DNA of 64,000 bases, from the NCBI GenBank assembly GCA_022827185.1, contig JAJDTM010000005.1, forward strand, positions 62,001-126,000, written 5' to 3'. How positions within the stretch are numbered: the stretch's first letter is position 1; every line of letters begins with the position of its first letter. A model generated the notes under the pieces. It was not told where the DNA came from. It worked only from the letters and a program-made list of their open reading frames with translations, and ran no database searches. Positions 36,299 through 44,955 of this stretch are shown here, piece by piece. This DNA comes from Candidatus Poribacteria bacterium (GTDB lineage Bacteria; Poribacteria; WGA-4E; WGA-3G). The position numbers and the translations under genes are program-made.

Positions 36299-38848
36299 AT
36301 GCAATTTATCAAACACTTCTCAGAAATTGACGAGACAGATCTGCCATACGTTGGCGGAAAAGGGTTGAATCTTGGAAAATTGACGAGAGCAGGGTTTCAG
36401 GTGCCGCAGGGGTTTTGTGTCACCACAGATGCCTATCGGTTTTCTGTTCAGGATCTATCGGAACAGAACGCGAGTGCTATAAAAGAGCTTGTGTTGTCAT
36501 CGGAACTTGTCTCGGAAATCCGAACGGCACGGGAGCAATTGCGGACAAGCACAGTCGCTGTACGTTCGAGTGCGACCGCGGAGGATTTGGCAGAAGCAAG
36601 TTTTGCGGGACAACAGGATACCTTTTTGAATGTAGAACCTGATGAACTCTTAGATGCGCTCAAAGCGTGTTGGGCATCGCTCTGGTCGGAACGCGCTATC
36701 GTCTATCGGCAAACACAAGGCATTGCTGATGAAGGCTTGGCAATGGCAGTTGTCATTCAGGAAATGTGCGACTCGGATGTCTCAGGTGTGCTTTTCACTG
36801 TGAGTCCGTTTAGCGCGGATGTCTCTATTATTGAATCGAATTGGGGGTTAGGCGAATCGGTTGTTTCTGGTGCTATCACACCTGATAGTTTCCACGTATC
36901 ACGGGAGACAGGCGAGGTTTTAAAAAAGAACATCGCTACAAAACGCGAAATGGTGACCGCCACCGGCGTGAGTGCGGTGTCGTCCACCGATCAGGACGTT
37001 CCGAGTCTGACAGATGTACAGTTGACGGAACTCACACAACTCGGTATGCAGGTTGAAGACTTCTATGGGCAGTCGATGGATATTGAGTGGGCACTTGTGG
37101 CTGAACAGTTTGTGTTGTTGCAGGCACGCCATATTACTACACCTGTCAGTTCTACCCTTGGCACCGATAAAGATTCTGTTGAGAAACTCCGTCAAGAAGA
37201 GATTCGGGGATTGGCAGGGCGTGCCGAGGCACATGGAACCGTTTGGTGTCATCACAACATCGCAGAGGTATTGCCTGCTCCGTTGCCGATGACCTGGGCA
37301 ATTGTCAAAGAATTTATGTCGGGAACAGGTGGATTAGGGAAGGCATACCGCGGTTTAGGATTTCATCCGAGCAAACGGGCTGATGACGAGGGGATTCTCG
37401 ACCTAATCTGTGGACGCATTTATGTTAATTTGAACCGCGAGGCGGAACTGCATTTCGACGGTTTCCCGTTTGCCCACGATTTCAACGCCTTGAAACAGAA
37501 CCCGCAGCAGGCGATGTATGCGCAGGCAGTTCCTGATATTACCCGAAGCACTGCATCATTTTGGTTGAAACTACCGCTTCATGTTATCCGTATGAGTAGG
37601 GCAGAGATACACCTACGGAAATGTCGCGCAGACTTTGACCAACGACTCACAGAAAATATATTTCCGGCGTTTCAAGTGGAAGTTGAAGCAGAACAAAAAC
37701 TCACGTACGCAGACCTATCAGACGCGGAATTAGTTGCGAAATTCCAGACGTGGCGCGCCAAAACATTAGACGATTTCGCGCCGACAGCGCTCACGGCTAC
37801 GCTGCTTGCTGGCTTTTCGCTTCAACGATTAGAGGCGGCACTCCAGAAGTGTTTGGATGAGACAGCGGCAAAAACCCTCGTGAGCCGACTGATTAGTGGG
37901 CTTTCGGGTAATCTTACTGTTGAGACTAACGAAAAATTGTGGCAGGTGGCGACTGGGGATTTAGCACTTATCGACTTCCTAAAAGATTATGGACACCGTG
38001 CCGTTGATGAATTTGAATTGGCACAACCGAGATGGCGTGAAGATACGACCTACCTTGAACAGGTAATTGCATCTTTTCAGCAAGAAGCCTCAGGAACAAA
38101 TAAACAACAAGAAAGCGTGGCACATTTCACACGACAAGTAGAACAACGTGAATCTGCAGAGGCGGAACTTAGCGCGGTCCTCGGAGATAAAGCAAATTTG
38201 TGGAAACAGATCGAAAGTGAACTGGATTTCACAAGACGTTACATGCCTTTCAGGGAGACAGCGAAATTTTATCTCATGCTCGGTTATGAACAGATTCGAC
38301 GCGCTTTACTTGAATTGGATAATCGCCATGAACTTGATGGCGGCGTTTTCTATCTGATGCCAGATGAATTGGCGCAACTGATTGGCGGTGATGATTTCAC
38401 TGATATTATCGCCACACGAAAAATCGAGCGGGAACTTATGTTACAGATTGAGGTGCCCGATGTTATTTTCAGTGATGCGTTGGAAGATATGGGCAAGCCA
38501 ATGGCAATGGGTGCAGCGGAAACATATACAGGCGTAGGTGTTTCCACAGGGGTAGCTACAGGGAAAGCGCGTGTGCTTCTCACACCGACAGACGTGGAAC
38601 CCTCTGACCGGGACTATATTTTGGTGTGTCCATCAACTGATCCGGCGTGGACACCGCTTTTTCTGCATGCGGCGGGTTTGGTGATGGAGCGCGGTGGACT
38701 TCTATCACACGGCGCGGTTGTCGCGAGAGAGTATGGTGTCCCTGCTGTCGTGAACATTCCGAACGCAACTCGGCACATCGCTGATGGACAGATGCTTCAA
38801 GTTGATGGAAACCAAGGGATCGTCTCAATTTGTCATGAGACCTCTTAG
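36299..38848 (+). CDS. PEP synthase / rifampin phosphotransferase-like enzyme
   Basis: The protein has about 849 residues from ATG 36299 (MQFIKHF); no start has a strong ribosome site, and one 66 bp upstream is possible. The N-terminal ATP-grasp domain (PPDK_N, about 1-300) has VGGKGLNLGKLTRAGFQVP, VRSSATAEDLAEASFAGQQD and WGLGESVVSGAITPD. A long helical middle (about 310-740) is followed by a phosphohistidine domain with STDPAWTPLF and ERGGLLSHGAVVAREYGVP, where His in LLSHGA carries the phosphate. There is no TIM-barrel PEP-binding domain, so the layout and length fit rifampin phosphotransferase better than PpsA. The substrate is unproven. Confidence 0.87.
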   Translation: MQFIKHFSEIDETDLPYVGGKGLNLGKLTRAGFQVPQGFCVTTDAYRFSVQDLSEQNASAIKELVLSSELVSEIRTAREQLRTSTVAVRSSATAEDLAEASFAGQQDTFLNVEPDELLDALKACWASLWSERAIVYRQTQGIADEGLAMAVVIQEMCDSDVSGVLFTVSPFSADVSIIESNWGLGESVVSGAITPDSFHVSRETGEVLKKNIATKREMVTATGVSAVSSTDQDVPSLTDVQLTELTQLGMQVEDFYGQSMDIEWALVAEQFVLLQARHITTPVSSTLGTDKDSVEKLRQEEIRGLAGRAEAHGTVWCHHNIAEVLPAPLPMTWAIVKEFMSGTGGLGKAYRGLGFHPSKRADDEGILDLICGRIYVNLNREAELHFDGFPFAHDFNALKQNPQQAMYAQAVPDITRSTASFWLKLPLHVIRMSRAEIHLRKCRADFDQRLTENIFPAFQVEVEAEQKLTYADLSDAELVAKFQTWRAKTLDDFAPTALTATLLAGFSLQRLEAALQKCLDETAAKTLVSRLISGLSGNLTVETNEKLWQVATGDLALIDFLKDYGHRAVDEFELAQPRWREDTTYLEQVIASFQQEASGTNKQQESVAHFTRQVEQRESAEAELSAVLGDKANLWKQIESELDFTRRYMPFRETAKFYLMLGYEQIRRALLELDNRHELDGGVFYLMPDELAQLIGGDDFTDIIATRKIERELMLQIEVPDVIFSDALEDMGKPMAMGAAETYTGVGVSTGVATGKARVLLTPTDVEPSDRDYILVCPSTDPAWTPLFLHAAGLVMERGGLLSHGAVVAREYGVPAVVNIPNATRHIADGQMLQVDGNQGIVSICHETS

Positions 38849-38861
38849 CGGAGAAAAGGAC

Positions 38862-39941
38862 ATGCTATTTGATAACTATTGGCATAAACGACAACAAAAG
38901 CGTAGAAAAATTCGCAGGGCGTTTCTAACGTCGTTGGTTCTACACGCCGTCGCGATAGGGATTATGAGTATTGGTTACATCCGATGGTATCGTCCGATGC
39001 TCCCTTCGGAACCGCTTGTGTCTGAGGCTATTGCGGTGACGGAACTCCAACGTTTTCATGTTAGCAGTACCCGTAAACGTTCGATGCCGACGCGGCGTTC
39101 CCCACCTGTGCACACGAAGCAATCCGCTGCCGCGAATCAAAACGCGACAAAGTTGACGCATTCAGCACCGCCAACTCTGGCAAGTGCTTCAATTCCGGTG
39201 TTGAAGACAGATGCTCGGTTACCAGTGGCTGAAACCTCTCTACGTGAACACACGACAGAGACACCTGCATGGAAAACAATCGCGACAGCGCGAGCAAAAG
39301 CACCTACCATCGCGCCTAAGCCGAAACCTACGCAGGAACAAACTGCAGCGGGCGAGGCTAAGGGAAGTAAAAGTCCTGCGCAACCGATCGATAGAGATGC
39401 GCGGATGGGAGAGGCACTCGAAGGTATCGCGGAGAGTATCGCTGATGGTGAAACCGAAACTGCTGTTGATCTCGTTTTTCTGCTTGACATTAGCGGGAGT
39501 ATGATAGATAATATCCGCGCAGTCGGTAGGCAGCTGAGCCAGATGGTAGCGGTATTTGAAGAGAAAGGGGTCGATTTCACGCTCGGCATTGTTATTTTTA
39601 GGTATCTTGAGAGCGATACGATCATCCATCCACAGACGCGAGATAGTGAAAAATTCAGACGGTTGTTAACGACACATGTTGTTGCTGCTGCTGGTGATGA
39701 ACGCGCACATAACGCTATCATAAAAACGATTCGTCGCGTCAGTTTTCGTGAAGATGCGAACCGCCGTTTTGTGCTTGTCACTGATGAAGCCAGCAAGGGG
39801 GATTACACATTATCAGAAGTGTTAAAACAGTGTTTCCAGAATAACATCACCATTGATGTCATCGGCATTAATCATACCACGCATAGGGCGTTAACAACTA
39901 AAACTGGGGGACTCTGGTTTCCCATTCCGATACAGGAATAG
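38862..39941 (+). CDS. Membrane-anchored VWA-domain protein
   Basis: The protein has about 359 residues. ATG 38862 is preferred since GGAG lies 8 nt before it; ATG 38835 is a possible alternative. An N-terminal helix (FLTSLVLHAVAIGIMSIGYI) and a long, low-complexity Ala/Pro/Lys spacer place the rest in the periplasm. The VWA domain (about 195-355) has DLVFLLDISGSM, a MIDAS-type DxSxS metal site, plus GIVIFRYLES. It follows the PEP-synthase-like gene closely. The TonB-like anchor resembles that of the DUF4159 protein at 26499. Probably protein-protein interaction or a divalent-metal-dependent role. Confidence 0.85.
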   Translation: MLFDNYWHKRQQKRRKIRRAFLTSLVLHAVAIGIMSIGYIRWYRPMLPSEPLVSEAIAVTELQRFHVSSTRKRSMPTRRSPPVHTKQSAAANQNATKLTHSAPPTLASASIPVLKTDARLPVAETSLREHTTETPAWKTIATARAKAPTIAPKPKPTQEQTAAGEAKGSKSPAQPIDRDARMGEALEGIAESIADGETETAVDLVFLLDISGSMIDNIRAVGRQLSQMVAVFEEKGVDFTLGIVIFRYLESDTIIHPQTRDSEKFRRLLTTHVVAAAGDERAHNAIIKTIRRVSFREDANRRFVLVTDEASKGDYTLSEVLKQCFQNNITIDVIGINHTTHRALTTKTGGLWFPIPIQE

Positions 39942-39979
39942 CAGTCAGCAATCAGCGGTCAGAAGAATAGTTTTCAGTT

Positions 39980-40015
39980 AACCCCCTAAATCCCCCTTAT
40001 CAGGGGGACTTTAAG
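39980..40015 (+). terminator. Hairpin repeat AACCCCCTAAATCCCCC..., likely terminator
   Basis: CCCCC-TTATCA-GGGGG followed by ACTTTAAG lies 39 nt after the VWA gene stop. The same sequence, split by a 70-bp insert, recurs at 60860-60963, so it is a dispersed repeat. Confidence 0.65.
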
Positions 40016-40137
40016 AGAAAATGGGTGAATTCCACTTTTAACAAAAACTTAGCCCGAAACGAAGTGGAGGGCGGATCTACGGGAAGGTACTTCAAATGTC
40101 CAACCCGCCGCAACGAACCGCAAGGAAAATTAAAAAT

Positions 40138-40902
40138 ATGAAATGGTCATTGAATACTTATCAAACTTGCCAAGAGTGGGAGTTAGGTCGGATACTCGAC
40201 ACCGCTGAGGCTACCGGCTATCACGGTGTTGAGTTGTTAATGGACTACAAGCAGAAACACGGATTTGAGTGGGATACCCCAAGAGAGGCTTGGGACGGAT
40301 TAAAGGCAGAGGTAGATGCGAGTGGCGTTGTTATCTCTTCGCTGACGAGTTGCCAAAATTTCCACTCCGAAAATGCCGCTGATCGCGAGGAGACCGTCCG
40401 ACGCGTTACACGGGTCATTGACATGGCGGAATTTATGGACTGCGACCATGTTCGGGTACTCGGTGACCGGTATACTGAGGAGAATCGTGATGCGGTCGTC
40501 GGTTATGTCACCGATGGATTGAAGGCTCTCGGTACATACGCCGGTGAGAAGGATATTACGGTCTCAATTGAGATGCACGGTTCTTTCACGGATCCAGCCT
40601 CGGCGATGCAAGTCATCGAAGGTGTAAATCTTCCGAACGTCGGTTTTGTCTTCAATTCACAATTCGTCGGTTGCGATGCTGGCAGTATTGAACCGCTGTT
40701 TTCGCGGGTTGCCTCTCACATTACATCAGTGCACACACATCGCGTAGAAGAGCCCGCGACATTTGATCTCTACCGTCAGATGTTCCAATGGCTTGATCGC
40801 ATCGGGTTCTCAGGCTACATATCCAACGAATGTGCCTATACGGGACCTGATCCAGAGAAGGTGCTTGCCCTCTACGTTGGGCTTTTTAAAGCGTTTGTTT
40901 AA
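40138..40902 (+). CDS. Sugar phosphate isomerase/epimerase-type TIM barrel protein
   Basis: The protein has 254 residues from ATG 40138 (MKWSLNTYQTCQEWELG). It belongs to the AP-endonuclease-2/xylose-isomerase-like TIM barrel family: HGVELLMDYKQKHG, DCDHVRVLGDRYTEEN, VSIEMHGSF and SHITSVHTHRVEEP give strand-end Glu/His residues for a metal site. The preferred start has CAAGGAAAATTAAAAAT upstream, the leader shared with two other genes in this window. A gene with a FG-GAP-like product begins 2 nt after its stop. Probably carbohydrate catabolism. Confidence 0.85.
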   Translation: MKWSLNTYQTCQEWELGRILDTAEATGYHGVELLMDYKQKHGFEWDTPREAWDGLKAEVDASGVVISSLTSCQNFHSENAADREETVRRVTRVIDMAEFMDCDHVRVLGDRYTEENRDAVVGYVTDGLKALGTYAGEKDITVSIEMHGSFTDPASAMQVIEGVNLPNVGFVFNSQFVGCDAGSIEPLFSRVASHITSVHTHRVEEPATFDLYRQMFQWLDRIGFSGYISNECAYTGPDPEKVLALYVGLFKAFV

Positions 40903-40904
40903 AG

Positions 40905-42266
40905 ATGGACACACCACAATCAGCACATCTCTATAAACGGGTGGCAATCCCGGACGCATTTCTGAACGAAACCGATGGACAGACGTGGGGCGGTGATATC
41001 CGTATCGGCGATCTGACAGGCAACGGCAGTGTCGATTTTCTGGTGTACAAGTCGCTTGGCGGTATCCATCCGTGTTTCCTCGGTGCGTTCACGCTGGAAG
41101 GTGAACGGCTTTGGTCGTTTGGTGACAAGCATCTCGAAATCAGAGACGCGGATGCTAAGGATACTTACCTAACCACACTCTCACCCGACCGTCCGGGGCC
41201 TGTCGCTATTTACGACATCGATGCGGATGGACAGGCGGAAGTTATCTGTTTCTGGATTGATTCGGACGTTTCGGAGGTGAGTAAGTGGGATCTGTCTGCT
41301 ATCCACTTAATGATTTTAGATGGTGCGACCGGTGCTGTCAAACAGACGCTCGCGCCGGATGCGTTGCGTCAGGGCAATGCTTATGCTGAAGGCGAACTCC
41401 ATATTTCCAACTATGTCCATCAACGGTTGATGATCGCGAATTTCTCTGGAAATGCGCAACCGCAGGATTTCGTTGTGAAGGTGGGTGTGAACCTACTCGC
41501 CTTTAATCACAGATTGGAATTGCTTTGGCAGCATACCGACGAGTGGTTTCGCTATCCGAAGCATTCGGCGTATATTCCGGCAGTCGGCGATTTTAATGGC
41601 GATGGGCTTGATGAGGTCAATGGCGGTAATTTTGGGCTTGCCGCCGATGGCTCGGTGCTCTGGAATCATTTCTTCGGCGATAACATGGACTCGGTCTTGG
41701 TTTCAGAATGGGATGGTGATAAACGGGCGATTCTCTCCGGTGGTGGACAGGTACTTGATGCCGAAGGTAACGCAATTCTCTCACTCGGTTTTGATACCGT
41801 GCCACACGGACAAGAAATCCGATGTGGAAAATTATTTTCGGGGACATCCGAAGATGCCTTAGTTATCCGCTACAACGGACATCATCCGGATCTGATGGTA
41901 GTAGACAAAACAGGACAGGTTAAAAGTCGGTTTCGCGTTGATGAAAGCCCGAACAATACAGGACTGGAAGTTATCCGTTGGAATAGTGTGGGGGATTCCG
42001 AATTAATTTATAGCCCATCTGCGCTTTTCGATAGTGATGGAAACAGAGTGGTAATATTCCCTGAACTCCCGCCGCCGACGGGTGGTAGAATGGGGTGGTA
42101 TCACTGCTTTCCTGCGGATGTCTGTGGCGATGCCCGCGAAGAGGTTATCCTTTACGATCCTTATAGTGATGCAATCTATATCTACACATCGTCGCCTTTT
42201 CAACCCGACTTGTTTGGTGGGTATCAGCATACCGAAAGGCAGTATAATACACGGTTAATGGATTAA
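40905..42266 (+). CDS. FG-GAP/VCBS-like beta-propeller protein
   Basis: The protein has 453 residues without an obvious signal peptide. Several calcium-loop type repeats, such as DLTGNGSVDFLV, DIDADGQAEVICF and DFNGDGLDEVNGG, spaced through the chain suggest an FG-GAP/VCBS beta-propeller, like those of rhamnogalacturonan-lyase-type and integrin-like proteins. It starts 2 nt after the isomerase gene and is co-translated. The function is likely carbohydrate binding or cleavage, but no catalytic motif is visible to me. Confidence 0.75.
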   Translation: MDTPQSAHLYKRVAIPDAFLNETDGQTWGGDIRIGDLTGNGSVDFLVYKSLGGIHPCFLGAFTLEGERLWSFGDKHLEIRDADAKDTYLTTLSPDRPGPVAIYDIDADGQAEVICFWIDSDVSEVSKWDLSAIHLMILDGATGAVKQTLAPDALRQGNAYAEGELHISNYVHQRLMIANFSGNAQPQDFVVKVGVNLLAFNHRLELLWQHTDEWFRYPKHSAYIPAVGDFNGDGLDEVNGGNFGLAADGSVLWNHFFGDNMDSVLVSEWDGDKRAILSGGGQVLDAEGNAILSLGFDTVPHGQEIRCGKLFSGTSEDALVIRYNGHHPDLMVVDKTGQVKSRFRVDESPNNTGLEVIRWNSVGDSELIYSPSALFDSDGNRVVIFPELPPPTGGRMGWYHCFPADVCGDAREEVILYDPYSDAIYIYTSSPFQPDLFGGYQHTERQYNTRLMD

Positions 42267-42267
42267 A

Positions 42268-42335
42268 CAGTAGTTGTCAGTTTTCAGTGGTTATAAGTTA
42301 TAAACTGATAACCCCTCCTCTGATAACTACAAAGA
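42268..42335. repeat. Short palindromic CAGTTATCAG-type array
   Basis: TTGTCAGTTTTCAGTGGTTATAAG on the left and ATAAACTGATAACCCCTCCTCTGATAACTAC on the right form inverted partners in the 70-bp gap before the hydrolase gene. Confidence 0.6.
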
Positions 42336-43601
42336 ATGGATAGCAACGTGGTCAATAAATTTCTACTTATCTCAATTGATTGTTGGCGGTACGACGCGCT
42401 CAGCCGGACCAACCCGCTTCTCAACACGCCGAAGTTCGATCTGCTGACACAGGATTTCTCACTTGCCGAGCAGTTCTTCGTGTCAGCACCCGCGACCCGT
42501 CCCTCTCATACTTCCTATTTCACAGGACTTTACCCGTTTGAACACGGTGTTTACGGTCAGACCTATCTCAAGATGTTTGAGGGTATTCCAAACCTATTTC
42601 AAATTTTCAATGATGCTGGCTATCATATCACAGGACGTTCTGAACGACCGGAGGTGTTCCGCTTCCTCGATTTCGAGCCGTTCATCACATCGGTTGATCC
42701 GAATGCAGGCGCGCAGCATCTCGGTTCATTGGAGAACCTAATCCAGCAGCTGAAGCAACCTTCGGATACACCGCAGTTCTGTTTCCTACATTTTTGGTAT
42801 ACACACGGCGGTTACGGCATGGGCGGGATTCCGGGCGCGCCGAGTCTCAAATCGCTTGTTGACCGCGGTAGGACGGATGAGGCGTTGCGATACTACTACG
42901 CCGCTGCGACACACATACTTGAGTTTAAATTGGTCGAAATTCTGAAGCAACTTCAACTTCCGGAGTGGGCGGTTTTCATCTTTGGAGATCACGGCGAGGG
43001 TATCTGCGAAGAACTAATTGATCACGGCAGCACACTGAATCAGAATGTGTTGCACGTGCCGTTGTTAGCACATATCCCCGGTATCTCAAATCTTGAATTT
43101 CCGAAACCGCCGATTTCGGCGATAGATCTGTTCCCGACGATTCTGGACCTTGCGGGTATTGATGTGGATTATCACGGATATGGACAGGATCTGCTATCTC
43201 CATCCAAATTTGACGAAAACCGTTTGGTATTGTCGGAGTTGGATAGTCTGTACGGTATCGGTTTCCTCAGTCGAGACAACTTGGAGATGCCCCATCATCG
43301 TGTGACATCTCGGACAACGGTCGATAATGAAGAAATCAACAGATATTCGGAAGGGGTTCGGCTCTGGTCGCTGACGGACGGTGAGTATCTCTATCGTGAG
43401 GACGAGCAGACGGGTGAGTTTGTATATCGGGATGTCCTGAGCGGTGAAGACCTCACCTGCGAAGATCCAGACCGTTTCCGTGACGCTTATGACGATCTCT
43501 TGGTGAATTCCAATTACCAGCACCTACAAGCGCAAGAATCCACAACTGAAGAGACAAAAATTTTAGAGGGTAAGCTGCGAGATTTGGGGTATGTTGAGTA
43601 G
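42336..43601 (+). CDS. Alkaline-phosphatase-superfamily hydrolase, sulfatase-like without the formylglycine Cys
   Basis: The protein has 421 residues. It follows the sulfatase fold: LLISIDCWRYDAL (metal Asp), then APATRPSHTSYFTGLYPFEHG, then HFWYTHGG and FIFGDHGEG (metal Asp/His). In sulfatases the nucleophile position is Cys or Ser in C/S-x-P-S-R; here it reads ATRPSHTS, so a Thr (or Ser) probably serves, as in phosphodiesterases and phosphonate monoester hydrolases of the superfamily. The C-terminus (DGEYLYREDEQTGEFVYRDV) is typical of sulfatase-like proteins. No signal peptide is seen. Confidence 0.87.
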   Translation: MDSNVVNKFLLISIDCWRYDALSRTNPLLNTPKFDLLTQDFSLAEQFFVSAPATRPSHTSYFTGLYPFEHGVYGQTYLKMFEGIPNLFQIFNDAGYHITGRSERPEVFRFLDFEPFITSVDPNAGAQHLGSLENLIQQLKQPSDTPQFCFLHFWYTHGGYGMGGIPGAPSLKSLVDRGRTDEALRYYYAAATHILEFKLVEILKQLQLPEWAVFIFGDHGEGICEELIDHGSTLNQNVLHVPLLAHIPGISNLEFPKPPISAIDLFPTILDLAGIDVDYHGYGQDLLSPSKFDENRLVLSELDSLYGIGFLSRDNLEMPHHRVTSRTTVDNEEINRYSEGVRLWSLTDGEYLYREDEQTGEFVYRDVLSGEDLTCEDPDRFRDAYDDLLVNSNYQHLQAQESTTEETKILEGKLRDLGYVE

Positions 43602-43609
43602 CCTCTATT

Positions 43610-43993
43610 TCAGTCGGCAACTTTATCAATTTGTGCTGCATAGGGCTGTACCAAAATATCCGCGGGAATTCCGAGTCCTTTGTGCAATTTCCGAATCATG
43701 TCAAGCGATAAAGCACACTCCCGATTCAAGACTTCTGACACAGGGGTATCCGCGCCGAGATAGGTTTGGAGATCGGGTTCGGATAGCCCTTGGCTCTCCA
43801 TATAGTGAAGAATTGCCTCAATAGGATCTGGTGGCGAAATTGGGTAGTGCTTCTCTTCATAAGCCTCCACCAGTGTGACGAGCACATCAAGTTGATCCGC
43901 TTCTGGTGAACCTTGTGCTGCATCCCAAAGCTGATCAATAGTCTTGAGTGCGGTTTCATAATCTGCTTCGGTTCGGATCGGTTTAATATCCAT
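43610..43993 (-). CDS. HigA-like antitoxin (XRE family)
   Basis: The protein has 127 residues from ATG 43993 (MDIKPIRTEADYETALKTID). This start and the sequence PPDPIEAILHYMESQGLSEPDLQTYLG and SEVLNRECALSLDMIRKLHKGLGIPADIL match HigA-type antitoxins with a C-terminal helix-turn-helix. It overlaps the upstream 103-aa gene by 11 nt. No HigB toxin of the known family is adjacent. The upstream unknown gene takes that place. Confidence 0.85.
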   Translation of the reverse strand: MDIKPIRTEADYETALKTIDQLWDAAQGSPEADQLDVLVTLVEAYEEKHYPISPPDPIEAILHYMESQGLSEPDLQTYLGADTPVSEVLNRECALSLDMIRKLHKGLGIPADILVQPYAAQIDKVAD

Positions 43994-44294
43994 AATCATT
44001 AACAGGAAAGACGCTTTCACTGTCGGGTTTGAAAGGGTTGTTGTTTACTAACGGGATGTTCCCCTTTTTCTCTTCAACGAGTTCCCAGTCGCCTGTTTCC
44101 CAATGCTTTTCGTAGGCATAGATAACATTGAGACGCTCAAATTCCAGCCAGACGCACTTCGCCTGCGGGTGAATCTCGTCATCTATGGAGGCGACGGCGT
44201 GTTCGTGGTTTGCAGACCAGATGAGGCATTGCCGTTTCGGTTCTCGTGCTTCTCCGTGCGGTGGTGTGAATAGGTCCCTATATTTCATCACCAT
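43983..44294 (-). CDS. Hypothetical protein upstream of HigA-like antitoxin
   Basis: The protein has 103 residues. I do not recognise a family. It contains CLIWSANHEHAVASIDDEIH and CVWLEFERLNVIYAYEKHWE with several Trp, His and Asp, and lacks a signal peptide. It lies 2 nt after the phosphodiesterase gene and overlaps the antitoxin gene by 11 nt, so the three form an operon. By position it could be the partner (toxin) of the HigA-like protein, but its sequence does not resemble HigB. Confidence 0.6.
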   Translation of the reverse strand: MVMKYRDLFTPPHGEAREPKRQCLIWSANHEHAVASIDDEIHPQAKCVWLEFERLNVIYAYEKHWETGDWELVEEKKGNIPLVNNNPFKPDSESVFPVNDYGY

Positions 44295-44296
44295 CT

Positions 44297-44782
44297 CTAC
44301 AACTCATGAATTGTCGCCTCAAGTGTCTCGATATCTACAACGGCAACCGTCGCTTTCCCTGTCGTCCATCCGCCTGTTTCACCCGGATTGAGCAATAGAG
44401 ATTCACCTTTTTGGATGTCTACTGCGTGGGTGTGTCCGTAGACGACGATGTCGTAATCGCCGCTTTTGGCAATTGGGATGGCAAATTCAGGATAGTGCAT
44501 CACGGCGATGTCTTTATCACCGAGGGTGGTACTTGCGAGGTTAGGGTGTACCTCGCCACCGATGGCTTCAAACCGTTTCGCAACAACAAGACGTTCACCG
44601 TCATTGTTTCCAAAAACACCGACGACGCGGCAATTGAGGTCTCCTAACGGATCAATAGCAAATGGAGCAATAAAGTCTCCAGCATGGACAACGAGGTCCA
44701 CACCGATTTCATTGAAGAGTGCGACAGCGCGTTTGACGTTTGGGATGTTGTCGTGGCTGTCAGACATAACACCAAGTTTCAT
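44297..44782 (-). CDS. YfcE/MJ0936-type metallophosphodiesterase
   Basis: The protein has 161 residues, the usual size. All motifs of the calcineurin-like fold are present: GVMSDSHDN (D-x-H), VVHAGDFIAPF (GD), FGNNDGERL (GNxD), MHYPEFA and VYGHTHAVD (GHTH). It should hydrolyse a phosphodiester with two metal ions. Leader CCGCAAGGAAATTTTAAAAA precedes the ATG. It heads the operon with the 103-aa gene and the HigA-like gene. Confidence 0.92.
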   Translation of the reverse strand: MKLGVMSDSHDNIPNVKRAVALFNEIGVDLVVHAGDFIAPFAIDPLGDLNCRVVGVFGNNDGERLVVAKRFEAIGGEVHPNLASTTLGDKDIAVMHYPEFAIPIAKSGDYDIVVYGHTHAVDIQKGESLLLNPGETGGWTTGKATVAVVDIETLEATIHEL

Positions 44783-44942
44783 TTTTTAAAATTTCCTTGC
44801 GGTTAAACGACGTGATTTTTACCTTGACGTTTTCTGCTCAAGGTCCGCCCTCCATTACATTACGGGCTACGGTTTCGTTGCTACTTTATTTTTAGTATGG
44901 GCGTTTCTTAAGCCAAAACGCCTCCATTACATTACGGGCTTA
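44783..44942 (-). repeat. Leader repeat with two 20-bp direct copies
   Basis: CCTCCATTACATTACGGGCT is identical at 44849-44868 and 44921-44940. On the minus strand the block ends in CCGCAAGGAAATTTTAAAAA just before ATG 44782. It resembles the leaders at 20222-20456 and 40045-40137, which suggests a common repeat family that carries the ribosome site. Confidence 0.65.
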
Positions 44943-44955
44943 GATTCTCGTGAAT

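Noticed and set aside
38580..39796. Long minus-strand frames opposite the VWA and PEP-synthase-like genes
   Set aside because: They are shadows created by codon bias in the real genes; no start signals or family motifs.
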